A stretch of 64,000 bases of DNA from Croceicoccus sp. Ery15 (GTDB taxonomy: Bacteria > Pseudomonadota > Alphaproteobacteria > Sphingomonadales > Sphingomonadaceae), in NCBI RefSeq assembly GCF_020985305.1, contig NZ_CP087588.1, positions 620,001-684,000 of the forward strand, read 5' to 3'. The position numbers and the translations under genes are program-made. The notes beneath the pieces were generated by a model. It did not search any database and was not told the origin of the DNA. It saw only the letters and a list, made by a program, of their open reading frames with translations. Each line of letters opens with the position of its first letter. Within the stretch, counting starts at the first letter, position 1. Shown one piece after another: positions 17,870 through 28,395 of the stretch.

Positions 17870-18909
17870 AGACGGCGGTCGTCATCTGTCCGGGTCGCGG
17901 CACCTATAACGCGGGCGAGCTTGGCTATCTGGCGCGGCATTTTCCCGATCCCGCCATGCTGGCCGCGTTCGACGCGCAGCGCGCTGCAGCGGGGCAGGAA
18001 ACGCTGACCGCGCTCGACGGGGCGGCGAAATTCTCGCCCGCCACACATACGCGCGGCGACAATGCCTCGGGCCTGATCTTCGCGGCATCGCTGGGCGATT
18101 ATCTCTCGATCGACCGCGAACGTATCGAGATCGTGGCGGTTACCGGCAATTCGATGGGCTGGTACAGCGCGCTGGCCTGCGGCGGGGCACTGGCGCCGCA
18201 GGACGGGTTCCGTACCGCCAATACCATGGGCACGCTGATGCAGGACGCGCTGATCGGCGGACAGATGATCTATCCGTGGATGGATGAGGACTGGGTGCCC
18301 GATGCCGCGCGAAAGCGGGAATTGCTGGAACGGGTCGCGCGGATCGGTGCCGCGCCCGACCGGCAGTTGTACCTCTCCATCGATCTGGGCGGCATGCTGG
18401 TGCTGGCGGGCGATGCGGCGGGTCTGGACGCGTTTGAACAGGCGGTCGGCGAACAGGCAACAGCCCGCGTGCAGCAGCGCTTTCCCATGCGGCTGGCCAA
18501 TCACGCCGCGTTCCACACCGCGATGCAGGAACCGGTGGCGGCGCGGGGCAGGGCGCTGATCGACCGCTCCCTGTTCGGACAGCCGCACACGCCGCTGATT
18601 GACGGGCAGGGCCGCATCTGGTGGCCGGAGGCCAGCGATACCGGCGCGCTTTATGATTACACGCTGGGTGCGCAGGTGACGCAATGCTATGATTTTACCC
18701 GCGCCGTCACCGTGGCCGCGCGCGAATTCGCGCCCGACCTGTTCGTGGTGCTGGGGCCGGGCACGACTTTGGGCGGTGCGGTGGCCCAGTCGCTGATCGT
18801 GGCGGGATGGGAAAACATGGCCGGCAAGCAGGATTTCCGCCGCGTTCAGGACCGGTCGGGCCTGCTGGTTTCGATGGGCATGGCAGAGCAGCGCGCCATC
18901 GTCGCCTGA
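17866..18909 (+). CDS. Acyltransferase of the ACP S-malonyltransferase (FabD) fold
   Basis: 347-residue protein related to malonyl-CoA:ACP transacylases. The nucleophile elbow is GNSMGW in place of the usual GHSxG, and a catalytic histidine is likely in ANHAAFHTAMQEP. A GPGTTLGGAVAQSL segment near the C-terminus matches the family's GPG.vL motif. The segment that carries the malonate-binding arginine in FabD (RGxxMQ) here reads TMGTLMQDA, so that arginine seems absent and a substrate other than malonyl-CoA is likely (inference). The ATG at 17866 overlaps the E1 stop by four bases (ATGA), indicating translational coupling. Confidence 0.8.
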   Translation: MKTAVVICPGRGTYNAGELGYLARHFPDPAMLAAFDAQRAAAGQETLTALDGAAKFSPATHTRGDNASGLIFAASLGDYLSIDRERIEIVAVTGNSMGWYSALACGGALAPQDGFRTANTMGTLMQDALIGGQMIYPWMDEDWVPDAARKRELLERVARIGAAPDRQLYLSIDLGGMLVLAGDAAGLDAFEQAVGEQATARVQQRFPMRLANHAAFHTAMQEPVAARGRALIDRSLFGQPHTPLIDGQGRIWWPEASDTGALYDYTLGAQVTQCYDFTRAVTVAAREFAPDLFVVLGPGTTLGGAVAQSLIVAGWENMAGKQDFRRVQDRSGLLVSMGMAEQRAIVA

Positions 18910-19059
18910 CCGGAAAACACCGGATTTACCGGTGCCTGGGACCGGATCCTCATCCGTCGATGAACATCGTCCTTAGCAATTGTTAAGCAATCACTCATGC
19001 GGGAAACGGCACAATTCTTCCTGCGGGCGGCACGAACCGCCTGCGGGAAGGAGAACCGC

Positions 19060-19293
19060 ATGTTCATGGATGTATCGAGGCAGGAAGGCGGCGGCGGCGA
19101 GCCGTACGGTCCGCCCTGCCATAGCTGCCACCGCATCATCGGCCCCGGCGAAGGCGCGACCGAAATCCGTTTCGAGGATGGCGACGACCAACGCCTCCAC
19201 ACGCTGAACGGCCTGTACCACAGCGCCTGCGCGCAGCCGATCCTGAGCGTCAAGCGCGCATTCGATCTGCTGAAGCGCCCCGGCTGGCGTTAA
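19060..19293 (+). CDS. Small cysteine-rich hypothetical protein, 77 residues
   Basis: Short soluble protein with a PPCHSCHRIIGPGEG knuckle near the start and a LYHSACAQPIL motif about 35 residues later. The C-x2-C plus H-x2-C pattern could hold one zinc ion, as in LIM-like or treble-clef knuckles (inference). Start at the ATG at 19060, which has an AAGGAG six bases upstream; an earlier in-frame ATG at 18997 lacks one. It ends in the basic helix SVKRAFDLLKRPGWR. Its stop overlaps by four bases the stop of the convergent gene. Confidence 0.7.
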   Translation: MFMDVSRQEGGGGEPYGPPCHSCHRIIGPGEGATEIRFEDGDDQRLHTLNGLYHSACAQPILSVKRAFDLLKRPGWR

Positions 19294-19553
19294 TCGCCGC
19301 CTTCGGCCGCACCCAGCAGATCCATCAGATTGCGTGCTGCCTCGCGCTCGCCCTCGTCCTTGAACGCAACGTCGAGATCGGGCGCCGCGCCCAGCGTATA
19401 GAGCAGCGCCCATAGCACGAAACGCTGCGCCGGATCGCTCGCCAGCCCAAGGTCCACGCGCATATGTTCGATCCCCGCCTCGCGCGCGGCGGGCGGAACG
19501 GCAGCCAGATCGGATGTGCCGAAATAGCGGCGCAATTGTTCGTCGAAATCCAT
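19290..19553 (-). CDS. Conserved-looking hypothetical protein, 87 residues
   Basis: Small acidic, helical protein: MDFDEQLRRYFGTSDLAAVP, then HMRVDLGLASDPAQRFVLWALLYTLGAAPDLDVAF and a charged C-terminus. No signal peptide, no membrane segment and no motif I can name. Composition and codon use match the surrounding chromosome, and it is tail-to-tail with the zinc-knuckle protein, sharing four bases. Confidence 0.65.
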   Translation of the reverse strand: MDFDEQLRRYFGTSDLAAVPPAAREAGIEHMRVDLGLASDPAQRFVLWALLYTLGAAPDLDVAFKDEGEREAARNLMDLLGAAEGGD

Positions 19554-19752
19554 CGCCCGCGTTTAGGCGATCGCACCGCCCGCGCCAAGCATTGCCCCCG
19601 ACATAAGCAGACTGCCGGAACCAACCCCCTGCAAACAGGTTGCTTTTCGCGGCGAAGCGGCGCAATCATGCCGGACGGCCCGCCCTGTCCGCGGCGCTTA
19701 CCGGAGGAACGCCGGCCCGCTTCGTTTCGACCTGCGGCCGGAGCGTATCTGC

Positions 19753-21183
19753 ATGAATTTCGAAGCCCTTTTCGCGCTTTCGCCCAATCCCTATGTCGTG
19801 CTCGACGCGGAATTGCGGATCGCGTGGATGAACGATGCCTATCTTCAGGCGACGATGCGCGAACGCGCCGATATTCTGGGCCGCGCATTGTTCGATGCCT
19901 TTCCCAGCGAACCGGGCACCGACAGCTATGATCTGCTTCACGCATCGCTGCACCGCGTGCTCGACACGGGCGAGCGGGACGAGATCGCGCTGATCCGCTA
20001 TGACATCGCCCAGCCCGACGGCACGATGACGCAAAGGTACTGGAGCGCGACGCATACGCCCTTGCTGGGCGATGACGGGCAGGTCACCCATATTCTTCAG
20101 CACACGGTCGATGTGACAGAGCTTCAGGCGCTACGCCGCATGCGCGACGAGATGGGGCTGATCCAGCGCGCGGGCGCGATCCAGGCACGCAACACCGATC
20201 TGCAAGCACAGAGCGAGCGTTTGCGCCGCCTGTTCGAACAGGCCCCCGGCTTCGTCGCCATTGTCGAGGGGGCGGATCATGTGTTCCAGATGGCCAATGC
20301 CGCCTATCGCGCATTGGTCGGGCGTGATGATCTGCTGGGCCGCCCCGTAGCACAGGCGCTGCCCGAAATCGTCGAACAGGGCTTTGTCGATCTGCTCGAC
20401 GGGGTGCTGGCCAGCGGCAAACCCTATTTCGGGCGGAACGAGCAGATATTCCTCGAGATCGAGGGGCGGATGGAGGAGATGTTCCTCGAATTCATCTACC
20501 AGCCGATCTTCGGCGACGATGGCGAGCCGGGCGGCGTGTTCGTCCAGGGCTATGACGTCACCGAGGAAGTGCGCGCCCAGCGGCGGCAGGAATTGCTGAT
20601 CAGCGAACTGAACCATCGCGTGAAAAACACGCTGGCAGTGGTGCAGGGGCTGGCCAGCCAGTCGTTCCGGTCCGTCGACCCTGAGGGGGAAGCGCGGCGC
20701 ATCTTCTCGCAGCGTTTGCATGCGCTGGCATCGGCGCATGATCTGCTGACCAAGGGGAACTGGGAACCGGCATCCCTGCGCGATAGCTTGATCGCCGCCG
20801 TTACCGCCGCGACGGGCGAGGATGTGGCGCGCTTTGCATTCGACGGCCCGCCCGTATCGCTGACCCCGCAGATCGGCGTGTCGCTGGCGCTGACAATCCA
20901 TGAACTATGCACCAATGCCATCAAATATGGCGCCTTGTCGGCGGATACCGGCACGATCGCGGTGGACTGGCATCTGCGAGAGGATGACGCGGGCCGCCAG
21001 CGCCTGACCATCGAATGGCGCGAACGGGGCGGCCCGCCGGTGACTGCGCCCGAACGCAAGGGGTTCGGATCGCGGCTGATCGAACAGGGCTTCGTCATCC
21101 AGCATGACGGCAGCGCGCTGCTGGATTACCGGCCCGATGGCCTGTGCTGCACCATCGAACTGGAACTGCCCGCCACGGCCTGA
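19753..21183 (+). CDS. PAS-domain sensor histidine kinase, HWE family
   Basis: 476-residue soluble kinase. An N-terminal PAS domain (about 1-125, [20 protein letters not shown]), a short linker helix, a second PAS (about 160-280, [20 protein letters not shown]), then an HWE kinase core. The phospho-acceptor region is [19 protein letters not shown], the N-box is [18 protein letters not shown], and the diagnostic tryptophan-glutamate is in [10 protein letters not shown], followed by a GFGSRLI G-box. No membrane segments, so it senses a cytoplasmic signal, possibly light or redox if PAS 1 binds a cofactor. No NCRFLQPAD-type LOV core was seen. No response regulator is adjacent. Confidence 0.9.
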   Translation: MNFEALFALSPNPYVVLDAELRIAWMNDAYLQATMRERADILGRALFDAFPSEPGTDSYDLLHASLHRVLDTGERDEIALIRYDIAQPDGTMTQRYWSATHTPLLGDDGQVTHILQHTVDVTELQALRRMRDEMGLIQRAGAIQARNTDLQAQSERLRRLFEQAPGFVAIVEGADHVFQMANAAYRALVGRDDLLGRPVAQALPEIVEQGFVDLLDGVLASGKPYFGRNEQIFLEIEGRMEEMFLEFIYQPIFGDDGEPGGVFVQGYDVTEEVRAQRRQELLISELNHRVKNTLAVVQGLASQSFRSVDPEGEARRIFSQRLHALASAHDLLTKGNWEPASLRDSLIAAVTAATGEDVARFAFDGPPVSLTPQIGVSLALTIHELCTNAIKYGALSADTGTIAVDWHLREDDAGRQRLTIEWRERGGPPVTAPERKGFGSRLIEQGFVIQHDGSALLDYRPDGLCCTIELELPATA

Positions 21184-21235
21184 TCGCGCACGCCGCCGGC
21201 TTGGACACGGCGGCGCTTGGCGCTATGGGCGGCGC

Positions 21236-22216
21236 ATGGCCGATATGACATGCGAATCCGGCGCGCCGCTGACGGTGGCGGCGCTTTACCGCTTTACCCG
21301 TTTCGACGATCCCGCCGCGCTGCAGGCCCCGCTGGAGGCCGTGTGCCGCAGCCATGGCGTGCGCGGCACGCTGTTGCTGGCGGGCGAGGGGATCAACGGC
21401 ACCATCGCGGGCACGGCAGACGGCATCGCCGCGGTGCTGGACCATATTCGCGCGCTGCCCGGTTGCGCGGCGACGGACGTGAAATTCTCGGCCGCCGCCA
21501 CCATGCCGTTCCACCGGATGAAAGTGCGGCTGAAGCGCGAGATTGTGACGATGGGCCAGCCCGACATCGACCCCAATCGCACCGTCGGCACCTATGTCGA
21601 TCCGCAGGACTGGAACGCGCTGATATCGGACCCCGATACCATCGTGATCGACACGCGGAACGATTACGAAGTCGCGGTCGGCACATTCGACCGCGCGATC
21701 GACCCCAAAACCGCCAGCTTCCGCGATTTCCCCGCCTGGTTCCGCAGCGAGCGCGAAAGGCTGCTGGGTAAAGGCCTGCCGGGTGAGGGAAAAGCGCCCA
21801 AGGTCGCCATGTTCTGCACCGGCGGCATCCGCTGCGAGAAATCGACCGCCTTTTTGAAGCAGGAAGGCGTGGAGGACGTGTTCCACCTCAAGGGCGGCAT
21901 CCTCAAATATCTGGAAACGGTGGACGAGCGCGACAGCCTGTGGCGCGGCGAATGTTTCGTGTTCGACCAGCGCGTCACCGTCAGCCATGGGCTGGTGGAG
22001 GGAAGCTATGGCCTGTGCCATGCCTGCCGCCGTCCGGTCAGCGACGCCGACATGGCCTCGCCGCTGTATGAAGAGGGCGTCAGCTGCCCGCATTGCCATG
22101 CCGAACGGACCGACGAACAACGCGCCGCCTATCGCGAGCGGCAACGGCAGGAGGAACTGGCGGCGCAGCGGGGCGTGGCGCATGTCGGCGCGGTGCAAAA
22201 GGCGCGCGATGACTGA
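21236..22216 (+). CDS. trhO: tRNA uridine-34 hydroxylase, rhodanese family
   Basis: 326-residue homologue of TrhO/YceA, which hydroxylates uridine 34 of tRNAs on the way to mo5U or cmo5U. The N-terminal acylphosphatase-like domain ([39 protein letters not shown]) precedes a rhodanese domain with the active-site loop [16 protein letters not shown]. The C-terminus has CHACRRP and CPHCHAER, typical of the longer members. The ATG at 21236 follows directly after the kinase region; an upstream in-frame start at 21104 would lie inside the kinase gene. It overlaps the next gene by eight bases. Confidence 0.92.
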   Translation: MADMTCESGAPLTVAALYRFTRFDDPAALQAPLEAVCRSHGVRGTLLLAGEGINGTIAGTADGIAAVLDHIRALPGCAATDVKFSAAATMPFHRMKVRLKREIVTMGQPDIDPNRTVGTYVDPQDWNALISDPDTIVIDTRNDYEVAVGTFDRAIDPKTASFRDFPAWFRSERERLLGKGLPGEGKAPKVAMFCTGGIRCEKSTAFLKQEGVEDVFHLKGGILKYLETVDERDSLWRGECFVFDQRVTVSHGLVEGSYGLCHACRRPVSDADMASPLYEEGVSCPHCHAERTDEQRAAYRERQRQEELAAQRGVAHVGAVQKARDD

Positions 22217-22844
22217 ACCCGTGCTCTACAGCTTTCGCCGCTGCCCCTATGCCATGCGCGCGCGGCTGGCGCTGGCGATCAGCGGCACGCCCTGCATCCT
22301 GCGCGAGGTCAAGCTGGCCGCCAAGCCCGATGCCATGCTGGCCGCATCGCCCAAGGGGACGGTGCCGGTGCTGGTGCCGGACGATGCGGCGGTCATCGAC
22401 GAAAGCATCGACATCATGCGCTGGGCACTGGCCCGCAACGATCCGGAAAACTGGCTGGAGCGCGACGACCAAGCGCTGGTCGCGGCGAATGACGGGGCGT
22501 TCAAGCACGATCTCGACCGGTATAAATACCCCGACCGCCACGGATCGGACCCGATGGCCCACCGCGAAAGCGCGCTGGAGTTTCTGGGCGGTTTGAATGA
22601 TCGTCTGGCCGCGCATGGCCAGCTGGGCGGCGCGCGGCGCGGGCTGACCGATGCGGCGATCTTTCCCTTTGTCCGCCAGTTCGCGGCGGTGGCTCGCGAC
22701 TGGTTCGACGCATTGCCGCTGCCCCATCTGCAAAAATGGCTGACGGGCCATCTGGAATCGCCCCTGTTCAGGGCGATCATGGTCCGCCACCGGCCATGGG
22801 CAGAGGGCGACGATCCCATCCGCTTCGCGCCGGACCCCGCGTAA
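22209..22844 (+). CDS. Glutathione S-transferase-like protein
   Basis: 211-residue thioredoxin-fold plus helical-domain protein. The N-terminus [18 protein letters not shown] carries a CPYA site as in beta/omega-like and YfcF-type transferases, followed by the cis-proline VPVLV and the [11 protein letters not shown] glutathione-binding acidic/serine motif. The C-terminal domain holds [17 protein letters not shown], the N-capping TDAAIFPF box. Start ATG at 22209 inside the trhO end, so the two are probably translated together. Substrate unknown. Confidence 0.85.
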   Translation: MTEPVLYSFRRCPYAMRARLALAISGTPCILREVKLAAKPDAMLAASPKGTVPVLVPDDAAVIDESIDIMRWALARNDPENWLERDDQALVAANDGAFKHDLDRYKYPDRHGSDPMAHRESALEFLGGLNDRLAAHGQLGGARRGLTDAAIFPFVRQFAAVARDWFDALPLPHLQKWLTGHLESPLFRAIMVRHRPWAEGDDPIRFAPDPA

Positions 22845-22904
22845 CGCACAGCTCTGTCCGGCGCGGGCTTGCAACGTGCCATCGGCGCGTTATCGTCGCG
22901 CTCC

Positions 22905-24242
22905 ATGCACATCAAACAGCTCGCAGCATCGCTCGCCGCCGTCTCAACGCTGGCCCTTGCAACCCCCGCCGCCGCGCAATCGCTTACCCAAAGCATAGAG
23001 CGCGACATGCCCGAGCTGATGGAGCTTTACCGCGAGCTTCACGCCAATCCCGAACTGTCGATGCAGGAAGTGAAAACGGCGGCGCGGCTGGCGGGCATCA
23101 TGCGCGGGCTGGGCTTTGACGTGACCGAAGGGGTCGGCGGCACCGGCGTCGTCGCGGTGATGAAAAACGGCGAAGGGCCGACCGTGCTGCTGCGCGCCGA
23201 TATGGACGGGCTGCCGGTAACCGAACAAACGGGACTGCCATTCGCGTCCAAGGTTACCGCCACCGCGCGTTCGGGCGTGGAAAGCGGGGTGATGCATGCC
23301 TGCGGCCACGATACGCATATGGCGGGCTGGGTCGGCGCGGCGCGCCAACTGGCCGCGCGCAAGGATGAATGGAGCGGCACGCTGGTCATGATCGGCCAGC
23401 CGGGCGAGGAAGTGGGCGAGGGCGCGGGCGCCATGCTGGAAGACGGGCTCTATACCCGTTTTCCCAAGCCCGATTACGCCATCGCCTTTCACGATGCGGC
23501 GCAGATACCGGCAGGCGTCGTCGGCTATGCCAGCGGATGGGCGCTGGCCAATGTGGATTCGGTCGATATCGCCATTCCCGGCGTCGGCGGGCACGGCGCC
23601 TATCCGCACACCACCAAGGACCCCGTCGTGCTGGCCAGCAGCATCGTGATGCGGTTGCAGACACTGGTCAGCCGCGAACAGAACCCGCAGGACCCCGCCG
23701 TCGTCACCGTGGGCAGCATCCATGGCGGGGCCAAGCACAATATCATTCCGGACGAGGTGAAATTGCAGCTGACGGTGCGCAGCTATTCCGATGCATCGCG
23801 CGACGGGCTGTTGAAAGGCATCGAACGCATCGCAAAGGGAGAGGCCATCGCCGCGGGCATGCCCGAAGACAAGATGCCGGTTGTCACCGTCGATCCCGCC
23901 TTCACGCCCGCCACCTTCAACAATCCCGAACTGGTCGACCGTCTGGTGCCGGTGATGCAGTCGACATTCGGAGAGGCGCGGGTGATCGACACCCCCGCCG
24001 TGATGGGCGGAGAGGATTTCAGCCGCTATCGCCGCGAGGACCCCGACAATATCCAGTCGCTGATCTTCTGGGTAGGCGGCGTCACGCCCGAAAACATGGC
24101 GAAATCCGAAGCCGGCGAAATTACGCTCCCCTCGCTCCACAGCCCGTTCTGGGCCCCCGACGCCGACGCAGTGGTCGAAACCGGCGCGACCGTGCTGGCA
24201 CAATCGGCACTGACGCTGATGGCAAAGCCGCCCGTGAATTAG
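22905..24242 (+). CDS. Secreted M20-family amidohydrolase
   Basis: 445-residue exported metallohydrolase of the M20/amidohydrolase (IAA-amino acid hydrolase, hippurate hydrolase) family. The signal peptide ends at AAAQ (about residue 25). Motifs: ELHANPELSMQE, VLLRADMDGLPV, HACGHDTHMAGW (metal-binding C-G-H-D-x-H), IGQPGEEVGEGAGAML (catalytic E-E pair), the dimerisation lid GVGGHGAYPHTTKDPV, and the last metal histidine in PSLHSPFWAPD. MGGEDFSRY is also typical. Start chosen at the ATG at 22905 for the signal peptide. Likely cleaves N-acylated amino acids in the periplasm. Confidence 0.9.
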   Translation: MHIKQLAASLAAVSTLALATPAAAQSLTQSIERDMPELMELYRELHANPELSMQEVKTAARLAGIMRGLGFDVTEGVGGTGVVAVMKNGEGPTVLLRADMDGLPVTEQTGLPFASKVTATARSGVESGVMHACGHDTHMAGWVGAARQLAARKDEWSGTLVMIGQPGEEVGEGAGAMLEDGLYTRFPKPDYAIAFHDAAQIPAGVVGYASGWALANVDSVDIAIPGVGGHGAYPHTTKDPVVLASSIVMRLQTLVSREQNPQDPAVVTVGSIHGGAKHNIIPDEVKLQLTVRSYSDASRDGLLKGIERIAKGEAIAAGMPEDKMPVVTVDPAFTPATFNNPELVDRLVPVMQSTFGEARVIDTPAVMGGEDFSRYRREDPDNIQSLIFWVGGVTPENMAKSEAGEITLPSLHSPFWAPDADAVVETGATVLAQSALTLMAKPPVN

Positions 24243-24297
24243 AAAGCCGCCCGCGAATTAGGGCGAGCATTGCGCAGCAAGCGGAGCCCTAATTCGC
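24224..24297. repeat. 19-bp tandem duplication and 12-bp inverted repeat at the 3' end of the amidohydrolase gene
   Basis: Two adjacent 19-bp units (24224-24242 and 24243-24261) differ by one base; the first contains the last codons and stop of the amidohydrolase. The second unit runs into an inverted repeat: GCGAATTAGGGC (24253-24264) and GCCCTAATTCGC (24286-24297), an exact 12-bp match around a 21-nt loop. There is no T tract. It may act as a 3' hairpin for the transcript or be a remnant of a small mobile repeat. The 150 bp that follow (to 24448) hold no gene I can support. Confidence 0.6.
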
Positions 24298-24448
24298 CAG
24301 AGGCGGCGCCCCGGCTGACGGACGCAAGGGCGACAACGCCCGCAGCGATCCGTTCAACGTGACAGCCGCGGCTTTGCCGTGGCCGCGGCAGCTTTCGGTT
24401 CCTGAGGTAATAGGTGCTAATGACTGGAATGGGGTGGAAAGCTGATGA

Positions 24449-24700
24449 TCAGTCCAGCCCATTCGGCAGTTTGCTCGAACACCATGGACAATACGAAATT
24501 GCTATAACGGACGACCCGCCGTCATGGATCATCGGTCCATAGCTATCGCTAGCTTCAGAGTAGTGGATCAAGCAATCTGGACATTCAAAACGGTCCAAAT
24601 GCTGATCGCACGTATTCTCGATATTCGAGCGCACCTTCTCGCAACAGTGCTGGATCATGCTGCTCATTCTCACAGAGGCCTTGTGGCCGCGACCGGCCAT
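24449..24700 (-). CDS. Cysteine-rich DUF6980-like protein, 83 residues
   Basis: Small protein with MIQHCCEKVRSNIE, then FECPDCLIHYSEASDSYG, GPMIHDGGSSVIAISYCPWC and a SSKLP end. The pattern HCC, CPDC, IHDGG, YCPWC.xxLP is one I associate with the DUF6980 family (recall, not search). The two CxxC pairs look like a zinc ribbon. Start uncertain: the ATG at 24700 has GGAAGG eight bases upstream, while a TTG at 24793 would add a hydrophobic 30-residue leader. Its base composition is lower in GC than its neighbours, so it may have been transferred. Function unknown. Confidence 0.65.
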   Translation of the reverse strand: MAGRGHKASVRMSSMIQHCCEKVRSNIENTCDQHLDRFECPDCLIHYSEASDSYGPMIHDGGSSVIAISYCPWCSSKLPNGLD

Positions 24701-24849
24701 CAGCAGACCTTCCGCTTCCACCCCACCATACAGCCAAAAACCCACCAAAATCCTACCCAACACACCTGAAAAGGCGTATATTTCCACCGTCAACGACTCC
24801 AGCGGTTGGAGCCGCGCTAAAATGCGGAACTGAATGCAAGGAGGAGATC

Positions 24850-25008
24850 ATGCGTATCCCTCATGCGCCACGGATCGGAAAGCATGCCCAATGGCATGTT
24901 CAGGCACCCCATATGCACGCACCCCATATCGATTGGGCCCATGTGGCCGCGGGGCTGGCGGCATTGCTGCTTGCGGTTGTGGTGATGTGGTTCTTCTACC
25001 AGCCCTGA
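24850..25008 (+). CDS. Small histidine-rich single-pass membrane protein, 52 residues
   Basis: Tiny gene with an excellent ribosome-binding site (AAGGAGG at 24839-24845, five bases before the ATG). The product begins MRIPHAPRIGKHAQWHVQAP, continues with further histidines (HMHAPHIDWAHV), then one strong membrane helix rich in A, L and V and ends WFFYQP. The histidine-rich soluble tail could bind metal or heme (inference). No family recognised. It lies alone, 249 bp upstream of katG on the same strand, and may be expressed separately. Confidence 0.7.
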   Translation: MRIPHAPRIGKHAQWHVQAPHMHAPHIDWAHVAAGLAALLLAVVVMWFFYQP

Positions 25009-25112
25009 TCGGGGTTGGCGGAAGGATGACGACATAGGCGGAGATGCACGGCCCCGCCCGCCACGGCCGGGCCGCGCATCACCAGCGGCATCCCGCCTTG
25101 ACGGCGCGCCCT

Positions 25113-25153
25113 ATTGATAGAGGGAATCTGTCAATTGCCATTCATTGATCGAT
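25113..25153 (+). promoter_or_regulatory. OxyR-like operator upstream of katG
   Basis: ATTGATAG (25113-25120) and CTGTCAAT (25128-25135) form a near-perfect dyad (7 of 8 positions) around 7 bp. Counting quartets at OxyR spacing gives ATAG-N7-CTGT-N7-CATT-N7-CGAT through 25153, which keeps the 4-7-4-7-4-7-4 layout and matches about 10 of 16 consensus positions. katG begins about 100 bp downstream and is a classic OxyR target, so the context supports the call. No oxyR gene is in the window. Confidence 0.45.
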
Positions 25154-25224
25154 TTCCTGAATTTTTCTGAATGGGTTTTCGTGTTTGGGGCCGCTGTCAT
25201 CGCCATGTATGCTCCGCCCCATAA

Positions 25225-27489
<2,265 letters not shown>

Positions 27490-27517
27490 TCCGCGGCAAA
27501 ACCCGCGAAAACCCTGC

Positions 27518-27554
27518 AAAAACCCCGCTGCGCTTTGTGCGCAGTGGGGTTTTC
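27518..27554 (+). terminator. Intrinsic terminator after katG
   Basis: AAAACCCCGCTGCGC and GCGCAGTGGGGTTTT pair around a 5-nt loop, with one mismatch allowance, and the 3' arm ends in TTTT followed by CCTCTTG. It starts 29 bp after the katG stop. The matching A-run on the 5' side would also let it work weakly on the other strand. Confidence 0.8.
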
Positions 27555-27592
27555 CTCTTGAAGCGCGGCGCGGGCCATAGCATTTAGGCATC

Positions 27593-27907
27593 ATGCAAAG
27601 CGACAATCCCCGTATCTCGGACATCACCCGCCTGTTCACCGCCGCTGCCGGCACTTTCGCGGGCATGGGCCGCGAGGCGAGCGAGGCCGCGCGCGAGCGT
27701 TTCAAGGAAGCGATGGGCGGCCTCGATTTCGTGAGCCGCGAGGAATTCGACGCGGTCAAGGCGATGGCCGCCAAGGCCCGCGAAGAGAACGAGGCGCTGA
27801 CCGCGCGCATCGCCGCGCTGGAAGCGAAGCTGGGCGACACCGCAGCCGCACCTGCGAAAAAGGCCCCCGCGAAGAAACCGGCACCGAAAAAGCCCGCTGC
27901 CGAATAG
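27593..27907 (+). CDS. Ubiquinone-biosynthesis accessory factor UbiK/BMFP-type protein
   Basis: 104-residue protein of the UbiK (YqiC, DUF526) type, an accessory factor for the soluble Ubi complex that makes ubiquinone aerobically. The N-terminal amphipathic helix (ISDITRLFTAAAGTFAGM), the FVSREEFDAVKAMAAKAREENEAL segment and the coiled coil IAALEAKL are all present. A lysine/proline/alanine-rich tail (KKAPAKKPAPKKPAAE) follows, as in many alphaproteobacterial members. Not membrane spanning. Confidence 0.82.
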   Translation: MQSDNPRISDITRLFTAAAGTFAGMGREASEAARERFKEAMGGLDFVSREEFDAVKAMAAKAREENEALTARIAALEAKLGDTAAAPAKKAPAKKPAPKKPAAE

Positions 27908-28004
27908 AGACGGTCGCGGAATAGGGGGGGGCGGGCGTTTTTCGTAAAAACGCTTAACATCGGGCAAGTCGGCGGGAACGCGTTTCGCTTCCCGCTCATT
28001 GATC

Positions 28005-28031
28005 GTGAAATCGCATTTGTCAGGATTTCAC
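28005..28031 (+). promoter_or_regulatory. Stem-loop overlapping the ribosome-binding region of the next gene
   Basis: GTGAAATC (28005-28012) and GATTTCAC (28024-28031) are exact complements around an 11-nt loop, ending five bases before the ATG at 28036. The only Shine-Dalgarno-like element, AGGA, sits at the loop-stem junction (28022-28025) and would be partly hidden. It could modulate translation, or it could be a protein-binding dyad. A second, unrelated hairpin with 8-bp arms lies at 27935-27953. Confidence 0.4.
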
Positions 28032-28035
28032 GCCC

Positions 28036-28329
28036 ATGTTCACACAGCTTAATCCGACGATCCCAGTCCACGTCCTTGGCAAGGGGCACGGTTATGCATT
28101 CGGCATGATCGATTACGGACAGGAGCATAACCTAATCTGGGTCACCGCCATCGACGAGACGGGGGAGATCTGGTGCGCGCCCAATCCGCAGGTCCGGCTG
28201 GGCCGCAACTGGACGATGGGGCGGAGCGAAAACCCGCTGATCGCAGCGGACAAGGAAGCGGCCCGCCAGCGCAAGGCGGCAGAGCCCTGCGCGTGCGAGG
28301 CGGACATGGCCCAATCCGCGCCCGCCTGA
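28036..28329 (+). CDS. Conserved-looking hypothetical protein, 97 residues
   Basis: Small soluble protein with a compact beta-rich N-terminal domain: IPVHVLGKGHGYAFGMIDYG, then HNLIWVTAIDETGEIWCAP and NPQVRLGRNWTMGR. A helical tail with two cysteines (EPCACEADMAQ) follows. It resembles a widespread sphingomonad hypothetical that I recognise only by look; no function known. The gene begins right after a stem-loop. Confidence 0.72.
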   Translation: MFTQLNPTIPVHVLGKGHGYAFGMIDYGQEHNLIWVTAIDETGEIWCAPNPQVRLGRNWTMGRSENPLIAADKEAARQRKAAEPCACEADMAQSAPA

Positions 28330-28395
28330 CCGCACATCGCCCGCCCCGGCACCTGATGCCTTGCCATCGACCGGCGCGGCGGGCATGCCCCGCCC

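Noticed and set aside
18916..18935. Terminator after the acyltransferase gene
   Set aside because: CACCGG and CCGGTG form only a 6-bp stem with no following T-run.
27935..27953. GCGTTTTT/AAAAACGC hairpin after ubiK as a terminator
   Set aside because: The stem is A-T rich and weak, and the sequence after it (TTAACAT) is not a U-tract; kept only as a mention.
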